The notes: generated by a model not told the origin, from the letters alone. A stretch of DNA of 64,000 nucleotides from Pseudomonas sp. KUIN-1 (GCF_009176725.1 NZ_AP020337.1:2852001-2916000); one strand, 5' to 3'; shown: positions 28,825-38,073, counted from the first letter of the stretch. A program made the numbers and translations.

Positions 28825-29741
28825 ATGTCATTGAAAAAGCCCCGATCGGCAGCACGCTGCTGCAGGCCCAGTCGCCCTGGCGACGCGTGTTCACCGAGTT
28901 CTTCAGCTCGCCCACGGCGGTGACGGGCCTGGTGGTCCTGCTGATCATTGTGCTGGTTGCAGCCCTGGCGCCGTGGATTGTGGTGCAGAACCCCTACGAC
29001 CTGATGCAGCTCAACGTCATGGACGCGCGCATGCCGCCTGGCAGCCTCAATGGTGACAGCGGTTACACCTATTGGCTGGGCACAGACGGGCAGGGCCGCG
29101 ATCTGGTCTCGGCGATTATCTACGGGCTGCGCATCAGCCTGTGGGTCGGCATTGGCTCGGCGTTGATTGCGGCAGTGCTCGGTACGCTGCTCGGGCTTGT
29201 ATCTGCGTATGTCGGCGGCTGGCTCGATGCCTTGTTGATGCGTCTGGTCGACCTGCTGCTGTCGTTCCCGGTGATTCTCATGGCGCTGATGATCCTTGCC
29301 TGGCTGGGCAAGGGTGTCGGCAACGTGATGCTGACCCTGATAGTGCTCGAATGGGCCTATTACGCGCGCACTGCACGCGGTCAGGCGCTGACCGAAAGCC
29401 GCCGTGAATACGTCGATGCGGCGCGCGGGCAGGGCGTGGGGCCGCTGCGTATTGTGGTTGGCCACATTCTGCCCAACTGCCTGCCACCGCTGATCGTGAT
29501 CGGCGCCTTGCAGATTGCCCGCGCCATCACACTGGAAGCGACCCTGTCGTTTCTTGGCCTGGGCGTGCCGGTCACCGAGCCGTCGCTGGGGCTGCTGATT
29601 GCCAACGGCTTTCAATACATGCTCAGCAATGAATACTGGATCAGTCTGTTTCCGGGCCTGGCGCTGTTGATCACGATCGTTGCAATCAATCTGGTCGGTG
29701 ACCGTTTGCGCGATGTCCTGAACCCGAGGTTACAGCGATGA
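28821..29741 (+). CDS. Peptide/nickel-type ABC transporter permease (DppC-like)
   Basis: The 306-residue permease starts in an ATGA overlap with the upstream gene. DppC hallmarks are the cytoplasmic N-tail, the post-helix-1 motif YWLGTDGQGRDLVSAIIYG, and the coupling loop ESRREYVDAARGQGVGPLRIV, which docks to the ATPases. It forms a heterodimer with the preceding permease and ends in an ATGA overlap with the first ATPase gene. Confidence 0.92.
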   Translation: MNVIEKAPIGSTLLQAQSPWRRVFTEFFSSPTAVTGLVVLLIIVLVAALAPWIVVQNPYDLMQLNVMDARMPPGSLNGDSGYTYWLGTDGQGRDLVSAIIYGLRISLWVGIGSALIAAVLGTLLGLVSAYVGGWLDALLMRLVDLLLSFPVILMALMILAWLGKGVGNVMLTLIVLEWAYYARTARGQALTESRREYVDAARGQGVGPLRIVVGHILPNCLPPLIVIGALQIARAITLEATLSFLGLGVPVTEPSLGLLIANGFQYMLSNEYWISLFPGLALLITIVAINLVGDRLRDVLNPRLQR

Positions 29742-30751
29742 GCGTGCCTGAAATGTCGTCTGTGCCTGACGCAGTCCAACAGCCGACCCTGGAGGTGCGC
29801 AACCTGTGCACTTCGTTTCATACCCGCGCCGGGGTGTTGCCAGCGGTGCGCGATGTGTCACTGCGCGTAGAGCCGGGACGCATTCTCGGCCTGGTGGGTG
29901 AGTCCGGTTCGGGCAAGTCGGTCACCGGCTTTTCGATCCTCGGCCTGGTCGATGAACCCGGACGCATCAGCGGCGGCCAGGTGCTGTTCAAGGGGCGCGA
30001 TCTGACCAGGCTGTCTGCCTCACAACTGCGTGGCATTCAGGGCAACCGGGTAGCGATGATCTTTCAGGACCCGATGATGACCCTCAATCCGGTGCTGCGG
30101 GTCGACACGCAAATGATCGAAGCCGTACGTGCCCACAGCCCGCTGAGCAGGCGCGAGGCCCGCGAACACGCCAGCCGCACGCTGGCGCTGATGGGCATCG
30201 CCAGCCCGGAAGAACGTCTGCGCGCCTATCCGCATCAGTTGTCCGGCGGCATGCGCCAGCGGGTGGCGATCGCCATCGCGCTGCTGCATGCACCGGACCT
30301 GATCATCGCCGATGAGCCGACCACGGCGCTGGACGTGACCATTCAGGCGCAGATTCTCAGTGAAGTGCAGAAGCTGGTGCGCGAGCAGGGCACTTCGCTG
30401 ATCTGGATCACCCATGATCTTTCCGTGATCGCCGGGCTGGCTGACGATGTGGCGGTGATGTACGCCGGGCGCATCGTCGAGCAGGGTCCGGTCGCCGATG
30501 TACTGGATCGTCCGCAGCACCCCTACACACAAGGGCTGATCGACAGCCTGCCAAGTCGCAACCAGCGCGGCCAGCGCCTGCGGCAGATCCCGGGCATGGC
30601 GCCCGACCTGCTGTCGATGCCGGTCGGTTGTGCTTTCGCAGCGCGCTGCCCCAGAGCCTCGCAGGTCTGTGCGCAGGAGCCGCAACCCCACCAGGCGCGA
30701 CCGGGCCAGACGGTTCGCTGTTTTCACCCAGGAGCGGCCGATGCCCAGTGA
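29738..30751 (+). CDS. Peptide-type ABC transporter ATP-binding protein (DppD-like)
   Basis: The 337-residue ATPase has Walker [10 protein letters not shown]-loop [10 protein letters not shown], signature LSGGMRQR, Walker [13 protein letters not shown] and switch HD (ITHDLSVI). The C-terminal extension with [14 protein letters not shown] carries the four-Cys pattern of oligopeptide-transport ATPases, which can bind an Fe-S cluster. It overlaps both flanking genes and should pair with the next ATPase. Confidence 0.93.
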   Translation: MSVPEMSSVPDAVQQPTLEVRNLCTSFHTRAGVLPAVRDVSLRVEPGRILGLVGESGSGKSVTGFSILGLVDEPGRISGGQVLFKGRDLTRLSASQLRGIQGNRVAMIFQDPMMTLNPVLRVDTQMIEAVRAHSPLSRREAREHASRTLALMGIASPEERLRAYPHQLSGGMRQRVAIAIALLHAPDLIIADEPTTALDVTIQAQILSEVQKLVREQGTSLIWITHDLSVIAGLADDVAVMYAGRIVEQGPVADVLDRPQHPYTQGLIDSLPSRNQRGQRLRQIPGMAPDLLSMPVGCAFAARCPRASQVCAQEPQPHQARPGQTVRCFHPGAADAQ

Positions 30752-31754
30752 TCAGATTCCCCTCATCGAGCTGCATCAGGTCAGCAAGACCTTCGGCAAA
30801 CCCGTGGATGAGCGCTCCCTTCAGGGGCTCCTGCAACGGCTGCACTTTACACGCCCGAAACCGCTGACCCACGCCGTGGATCGTGTCGATCTGCGCATTG
30901 CGCGCGGTGAAGTGGTCGGGCTGGTGGGCGAGTCGGGTTGTGGCAAATCGACCCTGGGGCGCATGGTTGCCGGGCTGCTGCCGGTATCCTCGGGCACCAC
31001 ATCGGTAGACGGCAAACCGCTGGAGAGCCTGACCCCGCAGGAGCGCAAGGCGCTGCGCCTGAAAGTGCAGATGATTTTTCAGGACCCTTCGTCAAGCCTC
31101 AACCCGCGTCTGCGTGTCGACCGGATCGTCGGCGAAGGTGCGCTGTTGCACGGCCTGACCGACCGCAAGGGCGCAGATGATTACGTCAGTGCGCAATTAC
31201 AGCGTGCCGGGCTCAGCCCGCAATTGCGCCAGCGCTATCCGCATCAGTTCAGCGGTGGCCAGCGCCAGCGCATCGGGATTGCCCGTGCGCTGGCGGTGCA
31301 GCCGGAACTGCTGGTGTGCGACGAGTCGGTGGCGGCGCTGGACGTGTCGATTCAGGCGCAGATCCTCAATCTGTTCATGGACCTGCGCGACGAGCTGGGC
31401 CTGACCTATCTGTTTATCAGCCATGACCTGGGCGTCGTCGAGCACCTCTGCGATCGGGTCATCGTGATGTACCTGGGTCGTGTGGTCGAGACGGCATCGG
31501 TCGATGACTTGTTCGCGCGGGCCAATCACCCGTACACCCAGGCTTTGCTGGCGCAGATCCCGCGCTTCGATATTCGCAGTACCCGTTATGACGCGATCCA
31601 AGGGGAAATCCCCAGCCCGCTTGACCCGCCTGCCGGGTGTCATTTCCACCCTCGCTGCCCGCACGCCTTGGCGCGCTGTCGCGAGGAAGTTCCAGCGCTG
31701 CGGGAGGTTTCGCCGAATCACCAGAGCGCCTGTCACCTGAATGACCAACGCTGA
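30741..31754 (+). CDS. Peptide-type ABC transporter ATP-binding protein (DppF-like)
   Basis: The 337-residue ATPase starts at ATG 30741 with GGAG 6 bases upstream, 11 bases inside the preceding gene. Motifs: Walker A GESGCGKS, FQDPSSSLNP, signature FSGGQRQR, Walker B LLVCDESVAALD, switch ISHDLGVV, and a Cys-containing C-terminus (GCHFHPRCPHALARC). Walker B has Ser-Val where Pro-Thr is usual (DESVAALD), a variation seen in the DppF/GsiA half. It completes the transporter core. A stem-loop follows its stop codon. Confidence 0.92.
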   Translation: MPSDQIPLIELHQVSKTFGKPVDERSLQGLLQRLHFTRPKPLTHAVDRVDLRIARGEVVGLVGESGCGKSTLGRMVAGLLPVSSGTTSVDGKPLESLTPQERKALRLKVQMIFQDPSSSLNPRLRVDRIVGEGALLHGLTDRKGADDYVSAQLQRAGLSPQLRQRYPHQFSGGQRQRIGIARALAVQPELLVCDESVAALDVSIQAQILNLFMDLRDELGLTYLFISHDLGVVEHLCDRVIVMYLGRVVETASVDDLFARANHPYTQALLAQIPRFDIRSTRYDAIQGEIPSPLDPPAGCHFHPRCPHALARCREEVPALREVSPNHQSACHLNDQR

Positions 31755-31774
31755 ACGGGCACCTGAAGCCCGTT
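31754..31774 (+). other. Intra-operon stem-loop after the second ATPase gene
   Basis: AACGGGC (31754-31760) pairs with GCCCGTT (31768-31774) around a 7-base loop, directly after the ATPase stop and 31 bases before the binding-protein gene. It has no T-tract. It could protect mRNA ends or adjust the expression ratio of binding protein to ATPases. Confidence 0.45.
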
Positions 31775-31805
31775 ACTCTCTGCCATTGCGTACAAGGAAC
31801 CACCC

Positions 31806-33371
31806 ATGAAACCACTCGTTCGTTCATTGCTGGCGTCGGCTCTCTTGCTGGCCGCCGGCGGTGCCACGGCACAGGACTTGCGCATCGGTTACGCCGACCC
31901 GGTCTCGTCCCTCGACCCACAGCTGAACAATTATGCAGGCGACCGCTCGGTAGCGCTGCATGCCTTCGAATCGCTGGTCAGCCGCCGTGACGACAAGACC
32001 CTGCCAGGTCTGGCCAAGAGCTGGAAGGTGGTGGATGACACCACCTGGGAGTTCGCCCTGCGTGATGACGTCAAATGGCAGGATGGCACGCCGCTGACCG
32101 CTGATGACCTGGTCTTCTCCTTCGAGCGCGCGCGAAACGTGCCCGGCAGCGTGGCCTCGTATGCAGGTGCCATGCGTACCGTTGAATCGATCAAGGCCAG
32201 GGACGATCACACGCTGATCATCAAGACCCGTTCGCCCAATGCCAATCTGCTGCCGGACATCGATTCGATCTATATCGTCAGTCGTCATGCCGGTGCGGCA
32301 GCCAGCAGCGCCGATTACAACTCGGGCAAGGCGATGATCGGCACCGGGCCTTACCGGTTTGTCTCGTTCGTGCCGGGCGATCGCACGATATTCGCTCGCA
32401 ACGACAATTACTGGGGTGGCAAACCGACCTGGGACAAGGTTGATTTCCGTTTCATCGCCAACGCCGCCAACCGTACCGCGGCCTTGCTGGCAGGCGATGT
32501 CGACGTGATCGACAAGGTATCGCCTACCGATGTGGCGCGCCTGCGCAAAACGCCGAACGTCAATGTCTTCGCCTATCAGGGGCTGCGTGCGCTGATCATT
32601 CAGCCGAGTTTCCGTGCCGGTCCGAACGAATTCATTCGCGACAACGCGGGCAAGCCGTTGGCCGAAAACCCGCTGCTGGATGTACGCGTGCGCAAGGCGC
32701 TGTCCCTGGCGATCAATCGTCCGGCCATCAACGAGCGCATCATGCAAGGCACCGTCACCGAAGCCAATCAATGGATGCCGGCCAACACGTTCGGTTACAA
32801 CCCGCAGATCAAGAACATCCCTTATGACCTCAAGCAGGCCAAGGACCTGCTGGCGCAGGCAGGTTTCCCCGAAGGCTTCCAACTGACTGTGCATGTGCCG
32901 GGCGACCGTTATCCGCAGGCACCGGAGGTCATGCAGGCGGTGGCGCAGTTCTGGACGCGGATTGGCGTCAAGGTTCAGCTGGAGGTATTGCCGTGGGCGG
33001 TGTACGCGGGCAAGGCGAACAAGAATGAACTGGCGATCAGCGTGATTGCCTGGGGCAATGGCACCGGCGAAGCGGCCTATGCCCTGACCAATATTCTGAC
33101 CACGGTCGACAGCAGCAAAGGGCAGGGCGCTTCGAACTGGGGCCATTACAGCAATCCGCTGGTGGACAAGGCCCTGGCTGATTCGACCGCTGAATTCGAC
33201 GAGGCCAGGCGGCGCAAGATTCTCCAGGACTCGGTGCAGATTGTCAGCGATGACGTCGGCATCATCCCGCTGTTCCATTACCAGAACATCTGGGCAGCGC
33301 GCAAAGGCCTCAAGGTCGAGCCACTGGTCAGCGACCGCACTGCAGCGACCATGGTCACCGAGCAGCCTTGA
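31806..33371 (+). CDS. Peptide/nickel-type ABC transporter substrate-binding protein
   Basis: The 521-residue protein has a signal peptide (residues 1-23, cleavage after GGATAQ region) and the SBP_bac_5 fold, with the family hallmark LAKSWKVVDDTTWEFALRDDVKWQDG (quoted here only as its conserved parts WEFALRDDVKW and DGTPLTADDLVFSFERA). It is periplasmic and delivers ligand to the two permeases. Members near AhpD-like pairs form a separate subfamily whose ligand is not settled, so peptide uptake should not be assumed. Confidence 0.88.
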   Translation: MKPLVRSLLASALLLAAGGATAQDLRIGYADPVSSLDPQLNNYAGDRSVALHAFESLVSRRDDKTLPGLAKSWKVVDDTTWEFALRDDVKWQDGTPLTADDLVFSFERARNVPGSVASYAGAMRTVESIKARDDHTLIIKTRSPNANLLPDIDSIYIVSRHAGAAASSADYNSGKAMIGTGPYRFVSFVPGDRTIFARNDNYWGGKPTWDKVDFRFIANAANRTAALLAGDVDVIDKVSPTDVARLRKTPNVNVFAYQGLRALIIQPSFRAGPNEFIRDNAGKPLAENPLLDVRVRKALSLAINRPAINERIMQGTVTEANQWMPANTFGYNPQIKNIPYDLKQAKDLLAQAGFPEGFQLTVHVPGDRYPQAPEVMQAVAQFWTRIGVKVQLEVLPWAVYAGKANKNELAISVIAWGNGTGEAAYALTNILTTVDSSKGQGASNWGHYSNPLVDKALADSTAEFDEARRRKILQDSVQIVSDDVGIIPLFHYQNIWAARKGLKVEPLVSDRTAATMVTEQP

Positions 33372-33440
33372 TTTTCTTCCATGACCGCGCCGCTTTTGCC
33401 AGCGCTGCGCGAATGCAACCACAGCCTCGCAGGACCTTTC

Positions 33441-33965
33441 ATGACATCGACTGAACATTCAACGACACCGGACGTGCTCGACAGCCTGCTGGGTATCGCG
33501 CCGGGCAGCCCGCTGCACGCGGTTCGGCATGCGCGGGACAAGGTGGCCCTGGCAACCCAGGGCAGCCAGGACTTGTTTTTCGACCCGGCACTGGCGCACA
33601 ACCTGTCACTGAGCGAACGCCTCTGGGTGGCCTACTACGCAACGCTGCTGAGCGGGCAGCCGACCCTGAGCGGGTATTACCTGTCGCAGCTGCAGACGGC
33701 CGGCGCCGAGGCAAACGTGCTGGCCGATGTGGACGCCAGCCGAATCGATCTGCTGGAGGATCAGCGTCTGGCGGCGATCCTGCGCTTTACGCGAACCTTG
33801 ATCGAGTCTCCGGTACACGGCGATCAAAGCGCATTGCAGGCGCTGCAACAGCAGGGCCTGAGCACCGCTGAAATCGTGGTACTGGCGCAACTGATCGCTT
33901 TTCTGTCCTACCAGGTGCGTCTGGCCGCAGGGCTGGGTGCTTTAAAGTCTGCCGGAGCAGCCTGA
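33441..33965 (+). CDS. CMD-domain protein of the Avi_7170-like type
   Basis: The 174-residue helical protein is related to carboxymuconolactone decarboxylase/AhpD proteins (LSLSERLWVAYYATLLSGQP, ILRFTRTLIESP, VVLAQLIAFLSYQVRLAAGLGAL). No Cys-x-x-Cys redox motif is present, unlike its downstream partner. ATG 33441 is preceded by AGGA; a longer frame from 33381 is less likely. Paired CMD and AhpD-like genes next to a peptide-type ABC importer are a recurring arrangement. This member may be a non-redox subunit of a heteromer with the next protein (inference). Confidence 0.75.
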   Translation: MTSTEHSTTPDVLDSLLGIAPGSPLHAVRHARDKVALATQGSQDLFFDPALAHNLSLSERLWVAYYATLLSGQPTLSGYYLSQLQTAGAEANVLADVDASRIDLLEDQRLAAILRFTRTLIESPVHGDQSALQALQQQGLSTAEIVVLAQLIAFLSYQVRLAAGLGALKSAGAA

Positions 33966-34552
33966 TGAGCGAACTCATAGAAATTGAAGGTTTCACCAAT
34001 CAGGTGCTGGGCTGGAAGGCCTGGTTGCCCACCGTTGACCTCGACAGCGCGAGCGCCGAGCAGGTCGCTGTGCTTGAAGAAAGCCATCCGCAGGCCAAGA
34101 CCTCGGATTACTACCTGACGCTGGCCCATCATCCGGACATTCTTCGCCAGCGCTCTCAGGCGTTCAACGCGATCATGTACGCCCCCGGCGGCCTGTCGCG
34201 CGCCGAACGAGAGCTGGCAAGTACCGTGGTGTCGCGTATCAACCGCTGCGTGTATTGCGCGTCGGTGCATGCGCAACGCTTCGAACAACTGGCCAAACGC
34301 AATGACGTCATCGCCCAGGTGTTTGCCGACCCCGCGACTGCAGGCACCACGGCACGTGAAAAAGCGATCGTGCAGTTCGCCATCGACCTGACGCTTGAAC
34401 CGGCTTCGCTCAACGCCGGGCATATCCAGACGCTGTACGAACAGGGGCTGGACGAGGCACAGGTACTGGACCTGATTCACGCCATCTCGATATTCGCCTG
34501 GGCCAACCGGCTCATGCTCAACCTGGGGGAGCCGGTGTTTCCCGAGGTGTGA
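33965..34552 (+). CDS. AhpD-like peroxidase-related protein of the Avi_7169-like type
   Basis: The 195-residue protein overlaps the previous stop as TGATG. It contains RCVYCASVHAQRFEQLA, the AhpD C-x-x-C-x-x-x-H redox motif (Cys about 95 and 98), after the typical helix PGGLSRAERELASTVVSRIN. AhpD proteins reduce peroxiredoxin or lipoyl partners and can detoxify peroxides. As the last gene of the monooxygenase-ABC transporter operon it may deal with peroxide from the flavoprotein, or be part of substrate degradation. Confidence 0.82.
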   Translation: MSELIEIEGFTNQVLGWKAWLPTVDLDSASAEQVAVLEESHPQAKTSDYYLTLAHHPDILRQRSQAFNAIMYAPGGLSRAERELASTVVSRINRCVYCASVHAQRFEQLAKRNDVIAQVFADPATAGTTAREKAIVQFAIDLTLEPASLNAGHIQTLYEQGLDEAQVLDLIHAISIFAWANRLMLNLGEPVFPEV

Positions 34553-34656
34553 GGGTGGCAGTGGCCAGGGCCGGTGATTGAGGCGCGGTCTGGCCCGGTC
34601 GTTGCAGGTTCACTGCATGAGTGAACACGCGACCCGGACACGATTGAGGTAATGGA

Positions 34657-35454
34657 ATGCTGATAGCACACATTTCGGACACACATGTACGGCCCAGAGG
34701 GCAACTCTATCAAGGCGTGGTGGACTCCAATGCCATGCTGGCCGCCGCCGTCGACACGATAAACGCCCTCGACCCAGCACCCGATCTGATTTTGTTCAGC
34801 GGTGATCTGGTGGACGAGGGGCGGCCCGAAGAGTACGCGATGGCTCGGGAGTTGCTGCAACCGCTACGGCAAAAACTGCTGATGATACCGGGCAACCATG
34901 ATCATCGGCAGAACCTGCGCGACGCCTTTGCCGAGCACGATTACTTCATCAATGATCAGGATTGCAGCTTCGTCTACTCGGGTTCTGCGCCGGTGCGCAT
35001 TATCGGTCTGGATATCAGCGTCCCCGAGCAGCATCACGGCGATATGACCGACACGGCGATACGGTGGCTGGACAGCACACTGGCGCTGGAGCCGGACAAG
35101 CCGACGCTGATCATGATGCACCAGCCGCCGTTTTCAAGCGGCATTCCCTACATCGATGCGTATCGCTGTGAAAGGGGCGAGCGGCTGGCGGAGGTCGTCA
35201 GCAGATACCCGGCCATCGAGCGCATCGTCTGCGGGCATATTCATCGCTTCATGCAGCTGCGCTTCGGCGGCACGCTGATGTGTACGGCACCGAGCACGAC
35301 GACGGCCATCGCCTTGCGACTGCACCCCGAGGCTGCCGACGCCTCCTATGTCGAACCGCCTGCATTGCTGCTGCACCACTGGAAAGCCGACACGGGCCTG
35401 ATCACCCATTGGGTGCCGATAGGCCGCTTCGAAGGACCTTTTGACTTCGCCTGA
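34657..35454 (+). CDS. GpdQ/CpdA-like metallophosphodiesterase
   Basis: The 265-residue class III phosphodiesterase has all binuclear metal ligands in order: Asp8 and His10 (ISDTHV), Asp50 (SGDLVDEG), Asn80 and His81 (PGNHDHR), His155 (MMHQPP), His194 and His196 (CGHIHR). This spacing is almost that of Enterobacter GpdQ, a promiscuous glycerophosphodiesterase. Cyclic-nucleotide or glycerophosphodiester substrates are therefore likely. No signal peptide, so cytosolic. It stands alone between the AhpD-like gene (104 bp upstream) and the HAD remnant. A stem-loop follows its stop. Confidence 0.88.
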   Translation: MLIAHISDTHVRPRGQLYQGVVDSNAMLAAAVDTINALDPAPDLILFSGDLVDEGRPEEYAMARELLQPLRQKLLMIPGNHDHRQNLRDAFAEHDYFINDQDCSFVYSGSAPVRIIGLDISVPEQHHGDMTDTAIRWLDSTLALEPDKPTLIMMHQPPFSSGIPYIDAYRCERGERLAEVVSRYPAIERIVCGHIHRFMQLRFGGTLMCTAPSTTTAIALRLHPEAADASYVEPPALLLHHWKADTGLITHWVPIGRFEGPFDFA

Positions 35455-35462
35455 ACGGGGAT

Positions 35463-35489
35463 GACCCTGACAGCGCAGGCTGTCAGGTC
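35463..35489 (+). other. Stem-loop after the phosphodiesterase gene
   Basis: CTGACAGC (35467-35474) pairs with GCTGTCAG (35479-35486) around GCAG, and the outer GAC/GTC extends the stem with one bulge. It begins 9 bases after the stop codon. There is no T-tract, so it is either a weak terminator or an mRNA-stabilising structure. Confidence 0.45.
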
Positions 35490-35735
35490 GCCTGCTCCTT
35501 GGCCAGATTGACTGCTGGCCGCCCGTTCAGAACACGCCGTTCGCGTCAGCCGAAAAGGTGGCGACCACACGGTATGTGCCACTGACCCGTGGTTGCGTGG
35601 CGTATTGCTGGACGCCAGCAGCACGCCCTTGCCACGTCCTGCCGACGCTGAAGTGACATTGCCCGCGATTCGCCATTGGCTGACAGCCACATTCTGACAC
35701 CTGACTCGATAATTTCAGCCACAGGGAGCTTATCC

Positions 35736-36272
35736 ATGCGCTTCGACAGCCTGCTTTTCGATATTGACGGCACACTCATGCTCAAGGGGCAGCCTCTGCC
35801 GGGCGCAGCCGATGCATTGAGCTTCGCGCGTTCCCAGGGTTTGAGGCTGCAATTGCTGACCAACACCACGGCGAAGATGCCCGAGGAGCTGGCAGAGGAG
35901 CTTTGTCGCGCCGGAATCGAGGTCGTCCCCGACGAAATCCAGACCGCCACCACGGCCTGTCTGGGCTATTTGCAGCAACATCCGCACCTCAAGTGCCATC
36001 TGCTGGTCCCCGATTCGATACGGCCGGCGTTCAGAGGCATCGCTACAGACGATACGAACCCGGACGTAGTGGTCATCAGCGACGACGTTCTGACTGACTG
36101 CGCAGGGGCGAAAGCGGTCGGTGCCAGCAGCCTGCTGGTGCGTACCGGAAAATATGACCCGAGGCTGTTCGAGGCCCATCGGCAAAACGTGGATGCGGTG
36201 ATTGAAGGGATTGCAGAATTTCCACGCTGGTGGATGTCAGGCAGTGCCGCAGGTCATCTGCGCCAAGGTTAA
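35736..36272 (+). pseudogene. HAD-IIA phosphatase with apparent internal deletion
   Basis: The frame is open for 178 residues from ATG 35736 (GGGAG 8 bases upstream). It starts as a normal HAD-IIA enzyme (FDIDGTLMLKGQPLPGA, motif I; LLTNTTAK, motif II) and ends like the LHPP/NagD-type C-terminus (DDVLTDCAGAKAVGASSLLVRTGKY). The family is usually about 250-260 residues. Near residue 115 (nt about 36066-36085) the sequence jumps from PDVVVI to SDDVLTD. Most of the C2 cap and the motif III lysine region are missing. The final residues FPRWWMSG look unlike the family. The deletion is in frame, so a protein may be made but is probably inactive. A short natural variant cannot be excluded. Confidence 0.65.
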
Positions 36273-36300
36273 GTAACTGGATTACAAGGACGAATCATCA

Positions 36301-37041
36301 ATGCAGACAGCATGCGCCAAAAAGTTGAAAGAACGCCCGGAAACGCTATCCGAGCGGATTTACGCCCGAATCAAAGAAGACATTTCCGAGTTTCGTCTAT
36401 TACCCGGCGAACGATTTACTGAAGGTGAAATAGCCGAGCGTGTTCAGGCCAGTCGTACACCGGTCAGGCAGGCATTGTTCCGGCTGGAGCAGGAAGGCTA
36501 TGTGGAGGTTTATTACCGAAGCGGCTGGCAGGTGCGGCCCTTCGACCCTCATCACTTCGAGGAGCTGTATGACGTTCGGGTGGTGCTCGAGCTGGCGGCG
36601 CTCGCCAGGCTGGGTTTGATGGACCTGAGCGTCGAGCCGCTGATCGACGAACTCATACGCACCTGGCTGGTGCCGAAAAACGAGCGATTGAGAGACACCG
36701 ATATCCTCGCCGGGCTGGGCGAACGCTTCCATTGCGCGTTGGTCGAGGCGGTGGGCAACCGGGAAATGGCCAGGCTGCATTACGAAGTCACCGAAAAGAC
36801 CCGGACCATCCGGCGTCTCGAATTCAGCGCCTCCAGAATCGATGCAACGTACGAAGAGCATGGCAGTATTTTAAAGGCCCTCCTGCAACGTCGGCCGCAA
36901 CAGGCCCAGCAATTGCTGGAAGCGCATGTAGAGCTCAATAAGGAGGAAGCGCGCAGAGCCACCCAGCATGTCTTGCGCCGCGCGCGTCATTACGCCGAGA
37001 AGAACGGCGAGCCCGCCAGATTGCGTGCGCAAGTGCAGTGA
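36301..37041 (+). CDS. GntR-family regulator with FCD domain
   Basis: The 246-residue protein has an N-terminal GntR winged HTH (ETLSERIYARIKEDI, then FTEGEIAERVQASRTPVRQALFRLEQEG) and a helical C-terminal FCD/FadR-type ligand domain from about residue 95. AAGGA lies about 10 bases before the ATG. It is only 28 bp after the HAD remnant, so the two are probably co-transcribed. The target may have been the lost or broken neighbouring function; none is evident from an operator sequence. Confidence 0.88.
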   Translation: MQTACAKKLKERPETLSERIYARIKEDISEFRLLPGERFTEGEIAERVQASRTPVRQALFRLEQEGYVEVYYRSGWQVRPFDPHHFEELYDVRVVLELAALARLGLMDLSVEPLIDELIRTWLVPKNERLRDTDILAGLGERFHCALVEAVGNREMARLHYEVTEKTRTIRRLEFSASRIDATYEEHGSILKALLQRRPQQAQQLLEAHVELNKEEARRATQHVLRRARHYAEKNGEPARLRAQVQ

Positions 37042-37081
37042 GCGGTTGCTACGGAGCTGCGCGTTTTGGTCGTTTGATCAA

Positions 37082-37972
37082 TCACCGGTAACGCAATGCT
37101 TCCAGTAACAGAGCAAACGCGGGCGATGCCTGGCGTCTGCTCGGGTAGTAGAGGTGGAAGCCGGCAAAGGTCGGTGACCAGTCTTCCAGCACCTGAATCA
37201 GACGTCCGGCTTCGATATGTTCGGCAACCAGATCGTGCGGAATGTAACTCAGCCCGAAGCCGTCGAGCGCCGCGTCCAGAAGCGGATAGACACCATTGAA
37301 CGTGACTTGGCCTGTGACGCGGACGTTCAGGGTTTCGCTGTCTTTGGCGAACTCCCAGGCATACAGGCCGCCATTGGTAGGCAGGCGCAGATTGTTGCAG
37401 CGGTGCGCGGTCAGGTCTCTGGGCGTCTCGGGTTTCGTGCGGCCTTCGAAGTAGGCTGGAGAACCGACCACCGACAGACGCATGTCCGGGCCTATGCGGG
37501 TGGCGATCATTCCGTCCGCCACGGCTTCACCCAGACGCACGCCGGCATCGAACCCTTCGGCGGCGATGTCGACAAAGCTGTAGTCGCAACATACCTCGAC
37601 ACTGATGTCCGGGTATTTGTGCAAGAAGGTCTTGAGTACTGGCCGGATGATGAGGTCAAGCGAGTGATCCATCGCATTGATGCGGATCTTGCCGGCAGGG
37701 GTGTCGCGCAGGTCGCTCAGTCCTGCCAGCTCGATTTCGATTTCATCGAAATGCGGGCCGACTTTCTGGATCAGGCGTTCGCCAGCCTCTGTGGGCGATA
37801 CGCTGCGCGTGGTGCGTGTCAGCAGGCGCAGGCCAAGGCGCGCTTCCAGGCTGCGAACGGTGTGACTCAGTGCTGATTGTGAAACACCCAGTCTGGCAGC
37901 TGCCTTGGTAAAGCTTCGCTCTTTGGCGACTGCGAGGAAGGCAAGCAGATCAGCGGCGTTTTCCCGAAGCAT
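37082..37972 (-). CDS. LysR-family transcriptional regulator
   Basis: The 296-residue regulator begins MLRENAADLLAFLAVAKERSF. ATG 37972 has AGGG about 8 bases upstream; an in-frame start at 38065 would reach almost to the divergent cupin. HTH: FTKAAARLGVSQSALSHTVRSLE. The effector domain resembles the CrgA/DsdC-like group that often controls oxidoreductases or quinone enzymes. It is divergent from a cupin gene and a short-chain dehydrogenase remnant, a common trio in pseudomonads, so the cupin is the probable target. Confidence 0.88.
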   Translation of the reverse strand: MLRENAADLLAFLAVAKERSFTKAAARLGVSQSALSHTVRSLEARLGLRLLTRTTRSVSPTEAGERLIQKVGPHFDEIEIELAGLSDLRDTPAGKIRINAMDHSLDLIIRPVLKTFLHKYPDISVEVCCDYSFVDIAAEGFDAGVRLGEAVADGMIATRIGPDMRLSVVGSPAYFEGRTKPETPRDLTAHRCNNLRLPTNGGLYAWEFAKDSETLNVRVTGQVTFNGVYPLLDAALDGFGLSYIPHDLVAEHIEAGRLIQVLEDWSPTFAGFHLYYPSRRQASPAFALLLEALRYR

Positions 37973-38073
37973 TGATGAGCCCTGTCGATAAGTATTTTCG
38001 AATTGTAGCCGATAGTCGCAATAGTTCTCGGCGGGTAGATTGGAGTGACTTCCAATAACGCTCAAGGATTCCC

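Noticed and set aside
31824..33458. 544-codon open frame antisense to the ABC binding-protein gene
   Set aside because: Shadow of a well-supported SBP gene; no protein motif in the antisense product.
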